This document shows, one piece after another, positions 1-6,904 of a DNA stretch of 12,666 nucleotides. The DNA lies in contig DGXM01000119.1 of NCBI GenBank assembly GCA_002396325.1, positions 1 to 12,666 of the forward strand, in the 5' to 3' direction. The notes under the pieces were generated by a model that made no database searches, was not told where the DNA came from, and saw only the letters and a list, made by a program, of their open reading frames with translations. The translations under genes were made by a program, and so were the position numbers. Origin of the DNA: Treponema sp. UBA4232 (GTDB lineage: Bacteria > Spirochaetota > Spirochaetia > Treponematales > Treponemataceae). How positions within the stretch are numbered: position 1 is the stretch's first letter; every line of letters begins with the position of its first letter.

Positions 1-492
1 ATTTATGCCGAGTTGGCAGGATTCGGTGCCTCCTGCGATGCCTACCACATTACCGCTCCCCGTCCTGATGGAAGTGGTGCCGCCAAGGCTGTAAAGGCTG
101 CTTTGGATGACGCCGGTCTGAAGCCCGAGGATATTCAGTATTACAATGCGCACGGAACTTCAACCCATGCAAACGATGCAATGGAATCAAGTATGCTGAA
201 GCTGGTTTTCGGTGATTATGCAAAAAAACTGCACATTTCTTCCACAAAGAGCATGACGGGTCATCTTGTCGGTGCGGCAGGTGCAATCGAGGCTCTTTTC
301 TGCGTCAAGGCAATTCAGGACAGCTTCGTTCCTCCCACAATCAACTTGGACAATCCCGATGTGGAAGGCGGCTGCGATTTGGATTACACCCCGAACAAGG
401 GAATTCCGCTTGAAATTGAGGCTGCTGCGTCTGCGTCTCTCGGATTCGGAGGCCACAACGGTTGCGTGGTCATAAAAAAGTACCGCGGATAA
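1..492 (+). CDS. fabF: 3-oxoacyl-ACP synthase II (beta-ketoacyl-ACP synthase), C-terminal part
   Basis: This is the last 163 codons of a condensing enzyme; the reading frame is open through base 1, so the true start lies outside the window. FabF condenses malonyl-ACP with a growing acyl-ACP in the cytoplasm, the elongation step of type II fatty acid synthesis. The sequence shows the two catalytic histidine motifs of the family, NAHGTST (about residues 46-52 of the fragment) and STKSMTGHLVGAAGA (about 81-95), then PPTINLDNPD and the glycine-rich closing motif LGFGGHNG near the C-terminus. The order and spacing of these motifs match the C-terminal thiolase-fold half of FabF, and FGGHN rather than FGGTN is a common FabF variant. 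The nucleophilic cysteine belongs to the missing N-terminal part. A KAS I (FabB) assignment is less likely because the text resembles FabF throughout. Seven T residues follow the stop (494-500), but no stable hairpin precedes them. Confidence 0.93.
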   Translation: MYAELAGFGASCDAYHITAPRPDGSGAAKAVKAALDDAGLKPEDIQYYNAHGTSTHANDAMESSMLKLVFGDYAKKLHISSTKSMTGHLVGAAGAIEALFCVKAIQDSFVPPTINLDNPDVEGGCDLDYTPNKGIPLEIEAAASASLGFGGHNGCVVIKKYRG

Positions 493-508
493 GTTTTTTT
501 GAAAAATG

Positions 509-537
509 TAGTCAATTTGCAAATATTTTAGTATATT
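509..537 (+). promoter_or_regulatory. Candidate promoter for the CobW-family gene
   Basis: TAGTCA (509-514) and TATATT (532-537) are separated by 17 bases in the AT-rich fabF-cobW gap. They match four of six -35 bases and five of six -10 bases of the sigma-70 consensus. The gap is 105 bases long, enough for an independent promoter. The assignment rests only on sequence resemblance, and in AT-rich DNA such matches arise by chance. Confidence 0.3.
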
Positions 538-549
538 TATATGGAAAGA

Positions 550-583
550 AACGTACAAATCATACGTTGAAATGCTTTTTTTT
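550..583 (+). terminator. Weak hairpin followed by a T8 tract
   Basis: AACGTA (550-555) and TACGTT (563-568) form a perfect 6-bp stem around a 7-base loop, followed after 7 bases by eight T residues (576-583). The stem is short and AT-rich and does not abut the T run, so this is at best a weak terminator for fabF transcripts. It may instead be a leader structure of the cobW-family mRNA, because it lies just upstream of the RBS at 586-590. Confidence 0.25.
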
Positions 584-597
584 ACAGAGGTTTTGCT

Positions 598-1833
598 ATG
601 GCGAGGGAAAATGTACCCATTACTTTGCTTTGCGGATATTTGGGAGCTGGAAAGACAACTCTTTTGAATCAGGTTCTGAACAATCAGAAAGGCTACAAGG
701 TTGCCGTCATCGTGAATGACATCGGCGAAGTGAATGTTGATGCCAAACTGATTGCCGACGGTGCCAAGATTACCGACACTTCAAGCATTGTGCCGCTTAC
801 AAACGGATGCATCTGCTGTACGCTTAAGAGCGAGATGGCCCAGAACATTGAAAAACTTATCAAAACCGGAAAGTTCGACTATCTTTTGATTGAGGCTTCC
901 GGTGTGTGCGAGCCCATGCCGATTGCACAGGAACTTCTTACGATAAAAAACGGAGTCCTGGACAATGTGGTCGGTGTTGTTGACGCTGCCCGTCTGGTGG
1001 ATGAGTTTGCAGGCGGAGACATGCTGCTGAAGGAAGACCGCGGCGAAGAGGATATTGAATCGCTTTTGGTTCAGCAGATTGAGTTCTGTTCCACACTTGT
1101 TATCAATAAGAAGGATTTGGTCACAGAGGATCAGTTCAAGAAAGTCCGCAAGGTGATTGAAGCCCTCCACCCCGGCGTGAAGATTATCGAGACAGACCAC
1201 GGAAAGGTTGATGTAGGCGAGATTCTTTCAACCCACAGCTTTGACTTTGAGACCGTTTATGCCAGCGCAGGTTGGTGCAAGCAGCTTGAAGAGGGCGAGG
1301 TTGACGACGATGATGATGATGACGAGCACGAACATCACCACCACGACCATGACGAACACGAGCATGAACATCATCACCACCACGATGATGACGACGACCA
1401 TGACGAACACGGGCACGGACATCATCATCACCACCATGAGCACAGACACGAAGGGGAGTCCGAGGATGAGTACGGAATCGGCACATTCATCTATTACCGC
1501 AGGAAGCCCTTTGACCGCCAGAAGCTTGACGACTTTGCCGAAAGATGGCCCAAAAACATCATCCGCTGCAAGGGACTCATGTGGTTTAGTGATGAGCCCG
1601 AGATGGCATGGGTGTTTGAGACTTCGGGCCGCCAGATTCAGGCAGGCTACAGCGGACAGTGGATTGCGGCCGCATCTGAAAGCGAGAGACGTGAAATCCT
1701 TGCCCAGAATCCCAAAATCCAGGAGGAGTGGGATGAGAAAGTGGGCGACCGCATGATAAAGCTCTGTATAATCGGTCAGAAACTCGACAAAAAGGCAATT
1801 TCCGCCGAACTTGACAAGTGTCTTGCAGACTGA
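598..1833 (+). CDS. CobW/COG0523-family GTPase, putative zinc metallochaperone with His/Asp-rich insertion
   Basis: This 411-residue G3E-family P-loop GTPase probably hands a transition metal, most often Zn(II) in this family, to client proteins in the cytoplasm. The N-terminal domain has Walker A GYLGAGKTT (residues 13-21), the invariant metal-binding CICC motif (71-74), EASG (99-102) and the guanine-specificity motif NKKD (170-173). The CobW C-terminal domain spans about 290-410. Between them, residues 236-286 are almost only Asp, Glu and His, with 24 His between residues 244 and 284. Such a linker is typical of metal-handling members and is long here. The start ATG is preceded by AGAGG (586-590) at 7 bases. 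The family also includes CobW (cobalamin), nitrile hydratase activators and YjiA/YeiR/ZNG1 types; no neighbouring client gene settles which metal or partner applies. No convincing Zur-type palindrome was found upstream. Confidence 0.9.
   Translation: MARENVPITLLCGYLGAGKTTLLNQVLNNQKGYKVAVIVNDIGEVNVDAKLIADGAKITDTSSIVPLTNGCICCTLKSEMAQNIEKLIKTGKFDYLLIEASGVCEPMPIAQELLTIKNGVLDNVVGVVDAARLVDEFAGGDMLLKEDRGEEDIESLLVQQIEFCSTLVINKKDLVTEDQFKKVRKVIEALHPGVKIIETDHGKVDVGEILSTHSFDFETVYASAGWCKQLEEGEVDDDDDDDEHEHHHHDHDEHEHEHHHHHDDDDDHDEHGHGHHHHHHEHRHEGESEDEYGIGTFIYYRRKPFDRQKLDDFAERWPKNIIRCKGLMWFSDEPEMAWVFETSGRQIQAGYSGQWIAAASESERREILAQNPKIQEEWDEKVGDRMIKLCIIGQKLDKKAISAELDKCLAD
1303..1455 (+). repeat. His/Asp codon-repeat tract in the CobW-family gene
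   Basis: This low-complexity stretch of GAC/GAT/CAC/CAT/GAG/GAA codons encodes residues 236-286 of the GTPase. It contains a perfect 16-base direct repeat, GACCATGACGAACACG, at 1345-1360 and 1396-1411. The offset is 51 bases (17 codons), so recombination or slippage between the copies would delete or duplicate 17 residues in frame and change the number of metal-binding histidines. Confidence 0.85.
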
Positions 1834-1874
1834 ATGAAAATAATCCCTGAAAAAAGATAATTTTCAATATAAAT

Positions 1875-1905
1875 TTAAGATTCTTTTAAGGGGGGGGGGT
1901 ATAGT
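1875..1905 (+). promoter_or_regulatory. Candidate phase-variable promoter with a G10 spacer tract
   Basis: A -10 hexamer TATAGT (1900-1905) directly follows ten consecutive G residues (1890-1899). A plausible -35, TTAAGA (1875-1880, four of six consensus bases), lies 19 bases upstream of the -10, so the G tract occupies the second half of the spacer. Upstream DNA is AT-rich, as for an UP element. The predicted transcript start near 1912 leaves a leader of about 23 bases with a GAGGAG Shine-Dalgarno (1923-1928) 6 bases before the ATG at 1935. Variable poly-G in promoters is established for T. pallidum tpr genes and for Neisseria outer-membrane genes. That this tract varies is inferred. At ten G the spacer is longer than the optimal 17 bases, so the read state may be weak or off. 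Confidence 0.6.
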
Positions 1906-1934
1906 GGAATGTAGATAATTATGAGGAGTGTGCT

Positions 1935-4814
1935 ATGCGCGCGAATAAAAAGTCTACATTCTATTATGCATTACCCTTGGTGTTTTCTGCATTGATTCTG
2001 TTTGTCGCTTGTCCGCAGGTGGGCGGTAGCAATGCGTCAAGTACAGGGGGAACTGAAACTCCGGTTCAGCCTGACTCAGACTATCTTGAAAAAGCTTACA
2101 CTGCTCTTACAGTGACGACTCTTGTTGAAGGAGAGACCGCATCTATCTCCCTTCCATCTACCGTTCCGGGCTACAGTGCCGCTTCCGTGAAATGGAAGTC
2201 CGACAGTCCTTCTGTAATCAGTACGGATGGAAATGTCGTTCATTCCGAATCCGAAGACAAAAACGTAAAGCTTACCGCGGAAATCTCTTATGACGGCAAA
2301 ACCAAGACCAGAGAATTCAATGTGCTTGTGAAAAAAGTAGGCGCATCTGTTTCCGATTCCGATTATGTTTCATCCGCAAAGACCGCACTCAGCATTGTAA
2401 GCGAAGTGCATCCGGGCACCGAAAGAATCGACCTGCCCTCGTCATACAAAGTGAGCGGAACCGTGGCCGTGAATGTGGCATGGGTTTCTGAAAATGCATC
2501 CGTCATCACCGACGATGGAAATGTGACTTACAGGGCGGGAAAGGATTTCCAGGACGTGACGATGACGGCGACTTTGACAAAAGGCAGTGCATCTCCTCAA
2601 ACGAAGGTCTTCACTGTAAGAGTGTACGATGATGTTGTACTCTATGTGAACAAGGCAAAAGAAGCCCTTTCAATTCCCACAGATGTTCCCGCAGATGAGA
2701 ACGAAATCACGCTGCCTACAAGCATTTCTGGATACACGGGAGTCAGTGTCAGCTGGTCTTCAGGGAAAACTTCCGTCATTTCAAACACCGGAGCCATAAT
2801 CCACGAGCACGGAACCGGAAGCACAAACGTGACTCTTACTGCAACTCTTAGCTGCGGCGAAACGACTGCGAAAAAGACTTTCAACGTGGCGGTTCAAAAG
2901 GATCCCACGAACTATCTTGCCGCCGCGAAAAATGCGCTTTCCATAAGCAGCACGGTTTCCTCAGGCTCAACTTCCATCAATCTTCCTAATTCCGTTACCG
3001 GCTACGACGGAGTTTCCGTGACATGGGCAAGTTCAAATTCATCCATCGTAAGCGGTGCGGGCATTGTTTCGGCTCCTGCCGCATCCGGCACTTCATCCGT
3101 TACTCTCACAGCCACGCTCACTTACGGAGGCAAAACTGAGACCAAGACTTTCCCTGTGACAGTAGAAAATGACTGGGCCGCATACCTTGAAAATGCAAAG
3201 ACCAAACTCGTTCTTTCCGACTCAAGTCTCCCTTCAAGCGCAGATTCAATCATACTGCCTTCAAGCGTGGCTGATTACAGCGGAGTCTCGGTGGCATGGA
3301 CTTCAAGTAAGCCGTCGGTAATAAGCGCGGCAGGAAAAGTTTCACCGGAAGAGGGCAGTGGAAGAACGAGTGTGACTCTTACGGCAACCCTTTCATGCGG
3401 CACAAAGACTGCGGCAAAGACTTTCAACGTGAGCGTGATGCAGAAGGCAAAGGTGATTACAGCGGCCGACATCCTGAATATGGCGGTGGAAAATCTTTCG
3501 GCCACAATCAATTCCCTTATAGATCCTTCGATTTACTACCCACAGAGCATACAGTTGCCGGGGTCGATAACCGTGAACGATGGAAGCGGTACACAAAAAA
3601 ATGTTTCAATCTACTGGAATTCCGTTGCTGACGAAAGGCATCTGAGGGCTGGTGAAAAGCGCATTTACACCGACATGAACAGTTATTATAGTACAACAGT
3701 ATCTCCCGATTATGTTACAATCTACCGCGACATAAGAGTTGTTTCCACTTCTGCAAACGTAACCCTTTCATACGGCGGAGAGACAAAGACCTGCGACATT
3801 GCCGTTTCAATACCTCCGGTCACATCGTTCAGCAGCCGCTCCACATCGGGAGATTATTCTGATCATACCGTCATCGAAGGAGACTCAATAACGAGGACAA
3901 TATCTGGTGGTGGAACCAAATACACAATCAAAAATCTTGACACGGCAAAGCAGGAAGTCTCCGTTGTCACAACTCAGATTAGACTTGGAATGCCTGATTC
4001 TTCAGGAACGGTTCAGTACTCATGGATGACAAAGAGCGATGTGGTTCAGGTATATAAAAATGCTGTTCTAGAGCGTTTTAAAGCATTCCGCAAGGTGAAC
4101 TCAAACCAGACAATTGAGAATCTGTTAGTCGTTGCGATTATGGAATCGAGAGGCTCGACAGAAACAGAAGATGATCTCTACAGAGTACTGCTTCCACTGG
4201 GAGTTTTTGAAGGTCTTGGGACTTCTCCTACCGATGATGCCGTCGCACAGGCAAAAGCCCTTGACGAAGAAAAGAAGGCCGCTGCCGTGAAGCTGTTTAT
4301 GGAATTTTATAGAACTCATGGTGGAGTCAATATGACCGGAAATCCCAATGCCTCATGGGATGAAATATGCACCTACGGTGAGCAGAACGCTGAAGCCGAG
4401 GCTCGGAAGATTGCGGATCAACAATTTGTTTCTGGAACCTACACTTATTCAGTGGAGTATGCTAATAATTATAGCGGTTTAATAGTTGAAAACAACGTCG
4501 GGTTTAACAGCAGTGCAGTTTTCGATCCGTCAAAGTCTTGGTATGAGCAACCAGGTAATTGGTCCAATAATGGCAGTTCTAAATATGCAAATCTGCAAAT
4601 CTCCTCAAGTTTGAGCTTATCCGAGAATCTGTCTGAAACTTTCAACAGCCATCAGAATGGAACTTTCAATGCCTCTCACACTGCCATTACATTCCGGGAC
4701 GGTACCACATGGAACACAGTTTATGACTCCTCGTCAAAAACCGTGACCATAACAAATGCTGCTGACTCGTCGCAGACCGCGGTTCTTTCTTTCAGCGGAA
4801 TTTCATCATTGTGA
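1935..4814 (+). CDS. Large Ig-like repeat lipoprotein, putative surface-exposed
   Basis: The 959-residue product begins with a lipoprotein signal peptide: basic MRANKK, a hydrophobic core at about 9-25, and FVAC with the lipidated cysteine at residue 26. The lipobox fits the relaxed spirochaete pattern better than the E. coli one. A Ser/Thr/Gly linker (27-46) leads into five tandem beta-sandwich repeats of about 90 residues, 47-138, 141-232, 234-322, 323-412 and 413-504. They share the pattern Y..AK.AL, LP, G..V.W.S, VIS..G, VTLTATL and KTF.V.V. This resembles the atrophied bacterial Ig domain (aBig_2 type). A sixth, diverged unit covers about 507-628. Residues 629-959 match nothing I recognise: a helical, charged stretch near 695-830 is followed by a Ser/Asn/Tyr-rich, beta-looking end. 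The protein is probably anchored in a membrane with the Ig stalk projecting outward, suggesting adhesion or carbohydrate binding; this is inference. Expression may be switched by the G10 promoter tract. Confidence 0.88.
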   Translation: MRANKKSTFYYALPLVFSALILFVACPQVGGSNASSTGGTETPVQPDSDYLEKAYTALTVTTLVEGETASISLPSTVPGYSAASVKWKSDSPSVISTDGNVVHSESEDKNVKLTAEISYDGKTKTREFNVLVKKVGASVSDSDYVSSAKTALSIVSEVHPGTERIDLPSSYKVSGTVAVNVAWVSENASVITDDGNVTYRAGKDFQDVTMTATLTKGSASPQTKVFTVRVYDDVVLYVNKAKEALSIPTDVPADENEITLPTSISGYTGVSVSWSSGKTSVISNTGAIIHEHGTGSTNVTLTATLSCGETTAKKTFNVAVQKDPTNYLAAAKNALSISSTVSSGSTSINLPNSVTGYDGVSVTWASSNSSIVSGAGIVSAPAASGTSSVTLTATLTYGGKTETKTFPVTVENDWAAYLENAKTKLVLSDSSLPSSADSIILPSSVADYSGVSVAWTSSKPSVISAAGKVSPEEGSGRTSVTLTATLSCGTKTAAKTFNVSVMQKAKVITAADILNMAVENLSATINSLIDPSIYYPQSIQLPGSITVNDGSGTQKNVSIYWNSVADERHLRAGEKRIYTDMNSYYSTTVSPDYVTIYRDIRVVSTSANVTLSYGGETKTCDIAVSIPPVTSFSSRSTSGDYSDHTVIEGDSITRTISGGGTKYTIKNLDTAKQEVSVVTTQIRLGMPDSSGTVQYSWMTKSDVVQVYKNAVLERFKAFRKVNSNQTIENLLVVAIMESRGSTETEDDLYRVLLPLGVFEGLGTSPTDDAVAQAKALDEEKKAAAVKLFMEFYRTHGGVNMTGNPNASWDEICTYGEQNAEAEARKIADQQFVSGTYTYSVEYANNYSGLIVENNVGFNSSAVFDPSKSWYEQPGNWSNNGSSKYANLQISSSLSLSENLSETFNSHQNGTFNASHTAITFRDGTTWNTVYDSSSKTVTITNAADSSQTAVLSFSGISSL
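2073..3446 (+). repeat. Five tandem Ig-like coding repeats (about 270-280 bases each)
   Basis: Successive units begin at about codons 47, 141, 234, 323 and 413; the conserved tyrosines of Y..AK are at residues 50, 144, 237, 327 and 417, giving periods of 94, 93, 90 and 90 residues. Protein similarity is clear across all five. At DNA level the 3' parts of units 3 and 5 are close: 2826-2894 and 3369-3437 agree at about 53 of 69 bases by hand alignment, including AGACTTTCAACGTG in both. Confidence 0.85.
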
Positions 4815-4837
4815 ATCCCTGAAATTATTCCCCTGCT

Positions 4838-6904
4838 TCACTCTCCTTCATCCGGGGCGGGGGAGGCTGCCGCGAGGCTTCCGTCATCATCGTCTTCACC
4901 GGCTAGAAGGGCAAGATCCTGCACCATTTTGTAGTGGGCTGCTTTCTGCCATGTGGTTCCTGCCTCTGAAAGCGACTGCATCTGGTCTGCTTTTCTTTCC
5001 GTCTGCTTTTCAAAGGCCACTTTTGCCGCCATAAGAAGTTCGGTGGTTTTATCCGCCCGCATGTGGAGCAGTTCCGCCACTTCCGCTTCCGGGGCATTTG
5101 CCAGTGCTTCAAGGGTTCCGTATTTTTTCATCAGGAGTTTGTCCCTTTCTTTTCCAATGCCGGGCAGTTTTATAAATGGAGTCACGGTGTTTTCTTTTGT
5201 CCTCAGGTTCTGGTTGCGGCTGGTCGCAAATCTGTGAGTCTCATCCCGTACCCTCTGCAAAAGTCTGAGTCCCTCGCTTCGTTTCGGCAGGCAGATTGGC
5301 TTTGAGGCATGCGGTCTCCAAATCTCTTCGTCGCGTTTGGCAAGTCCTGCAATCGGGATGTCCGCGCCAAGTGATTTCAGTACGCCGTCTACAGCATTCA
5401 CCTGTCCAATTCCACCGTCTATCAAAAGCAGGTCGGGCAGGGGTTTCCCTTCATTCAAAAGCCGTGAGTACCGTCTGGAAGTGGCCTCTCTCATCGACTG
5501 GAAATCGTCTATCGCACGGTCTGTAGTCTTCAGCCTGAAATATCTGTAATTCTTTTTGTCGGGGTTTCCGTTGTAAAAGCTGATTAAAGACGCAACCGGA
5601 AATTTTCCTCCGATGTGGGCAATGTCGAATCCCTCTATGCGCACAGGCAGAACCGGAAGTCCCAGCACTTCTTTGAGTTCCTCCATCGCGGGAAAGTCTC
5701 CCCGTTCCCTCATCCTGCGGATTATGTCTTCGTGAGCATTTTCCCTTGCCATGTTCATTGCCGCTTTGTGAAGAGCTGCCTGTGGAATCGAGTCGGCGAC
5801 AAGCACAATTGAAGTCTTTGCGTTGTATGTTTCGCTGAACCATCGTGCCATAATCTCCATACCGTCTTCGGTCATCACGAAAATCTTCGGTGGAATCTCG
5901 TCTTTTTCGGTGTAATAGGCTCCCATGAATTCCGGCACCACTTCGCTTTCGTCGTTCAAAGTCACCGTGCGGTAATTGTCGCGTCCCAAAAGCTTTCCAC
6001 CGCGGATTTTGAGCACTGTGAAACTGACCAGTTCTCCTTCGCTCCAGCTTGCAATATAGTCTCTGTCGTCCCCGTCGAATCCTTCCACCGAATTCTGGTT
6101 ACGCAAGACTGAAAGTGCTCTTAAACCGTCTCTCAATCTTCCGGCTTTTTCAAAATTAAGTTGAGCGGCGGCGGCTTTCATTTCCGTTTCAAGTTTTTTG
6201 ACCGTTTCACTCCCTTTGTTCTCAAGTAGGGGACAGATTTCTTCGATAAATTCAGTATAGGTGGATTGGGCAACCTCTTTGCAGCAGGGAGCCAGACATC
6301 TTCCTATGTGATAATACATGCAAGGCGAGGCTTTTTTGCGGAACGTGCGGCAGTGTCTGAGAGGATATATTTCGTAAAGCGTTTCAATGAAAGTGTCGAG
6401 TGCGGTGGCATCGGGAAAAGGGCCGAAATATTTTGAGCCGTCCTGGATAATCCGCCTGGTCTTGAAAATGCGTGGGTACTCTTCGTTCGTCACCCGGAGC
6501 ACAGGATAGGATTTTCCGTCCTTCAGGTTGATGTTGTACCGCGGAGTGTATTTTTTTATGAGGTTGTTTTCCAAAAGAAAAGCCTCGTACTCGTTGTTTG
6601 TTGTTATGTATTCAATGCTGCGTGCACGGCTTATCAAGAGTCTTGTCTTAATGTCCTTGTTTCCGCTAAAATAAGAACAAAGACGGTTTTTAAGGCTCTT
6701 TGCCTTGCCGACGTAAATAACGGTTCCTTCCCCGTTGCGCCAAAGATAGACGCCGCTCTGGGAGGGTGCTTTGAGGGCTGTCTGGTGCAGAATCTCCCGT
6801 GAAGAAAGGGAAGACTGTTCTTCAGGCTGTGAAAGAGAACGGGGAGGCTCGTGGGAGGCTTCCTCTTGAAGTGATGAATCTAACGGATGGTCGGATCTAT
6901 GCAT
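4838..6904 (-). CDS. uvrC: Excinuclease ABC subunit C (UvrC)
   Basis: UvrC is the dual-incision nuclease of UvrABC nucleotide excision repair. All parts are present in 688 residues. The GIY-YIG nuclease has G51-V52-Y53, Y64-V65-G66, R74 and E112 and makes the 3' cut. Cysteines 185, 195, 203 and 207 occupy the positions of the reported Fe-S cluster ligands. The UVR (UvrB-binding) segment is at about 237-268. The RNase H-like 5'-incision domain has D427, D496 (LLIDGG) and H557 (DETHRF). A helix-hairpin-helix DNA-binding region is at about 577-630. The family is usually about 590-620 residues; here there is a polar N-terminal extension of about 38 residues and an unusual tail of about 55 residues ending in an acidic stretch (EDDDD at 670-674). 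No Shine-Dalgarno precedes the ATG at 6904, and no internal ATG, GTG or TTG exists before the GIY-YIG domain, so this start is accepted. The gene converges on the lipoprotein gene with a 23-base gap. Confidence 0.96.
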   Translation of the reverse strand: MHRSDHPLDSSLQEEASHEPPRSLSQPEEQSSLSSREILHQTALKAPSQSGVYLWRNGEGTVIYVGKAKSLKNRLCSYFSGNKDIKTRLLISRARSIEYITTNNEYEAFLLENNLIKKYTPRYNINLKDGKSYPVLRVTNEEYPRIFKTRRIIQDGSKYFGPFPDATALDTFIETLYEIYPLRHCRTFRKKASPCMYYHIGRCLAPCCKEVAQSTYTEFIEEICPLLENKGSETVKKLETEMKAAAAQLNFEKAGRLRDGLRALSVLRNQNSVEGFDGDDRDYIASWSEGELVSFTVLKIRGGKLLGRDNYRTVTLNDESEVVPEFMGAYYTEKDEIPPKIFVMTEDGMEIMARWFSETYNAKTSIVLVADSIPQAALHKAAMNMARENAHEDIIRRMRERGDFPAMEELKEVLGLPVLPVRIEGFDIAHIGGKFPVASLISFYNGNPDKKNYRYFRLKTTDRAIDDFQSMREATSRRYSRLLNEGKPLPDLLLIDGGIGQVNAVDGVLKSLGADIPIAGLAKRDEEIWRPHASKPICLPKRSEGLRLLQRVRDETHRFATSRNQNLRTKENTVTPFIKLPGIGKERDKLLMKKYGTLEALANAPEAEVAELLHMRADKTTELLMAAKVAFEKQTERKADQMQSLSEAGTTWQKAAHYKMVQDLALLAGEDDDDGSLAAASPAPDEGE
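6899..6904. promoter_or_regulatory. ATGCAT palindrome holding the start codons of two divergent genes
   Basis: ATGCAT reads as ATG on the plus strand (6899-6901, LamG/FN3 protein) and as ATG on the minus strand (6904-6902, uvrC). Each gene's upstream signals must therefore lie inside the other's coding sequence. The minus-strand sequence before uvrC is TATTCTTTTTGT, with no purine-rich ribosome binding site. Confidence 0.6.

Noticed and set aside
493..597. Zur-type operator upstream of the CobW-family gene
   Set aside because: No long palindrome of the expected form is visible; the only inverted repeat is the 6-bp hairpin at 550-568.
1228..1449. Minus-strand open frame of 73 codons rich in Met and Val, looking like a membrane peptide
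   Set aside because: It is the antisense of the His/Asp codon repeats; CAT/GAC triplets read backwards give Met and Val codons. No ribosome site or independent support.
1241..1756. Plus-strand open frame of 171 codons rich in Thr and Met within the CobW-family gene
   Set aside because: It is a shifted-frame reading of the His/Asp repeat, and the CobW frame has full domain support on both sides.
1835..1866. Inverted repeat TGAAAAT/ATTTTCA after the CobW-family stop as a terminator
   Set aside because: The stem is seven bases, almost all A:T, the loop is 18 bases, and no T run follows.
2073..3446. CRISPR or other short tandem repeat array
   Set aside because: The periodicity is about 270-280 bases, diverged, and in frame with protein-level conservation, so these are domain repeats and not a CRISPR array.
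4799..4826. Inverted repeat AATTTCA/TGAAATT at the end of the lipoprotein gene as a bidirectional terminator
   Set aside because: The stem is AT-rich with a 14-base loop, overlaps the coding end, and lacks a U tract on either strand.
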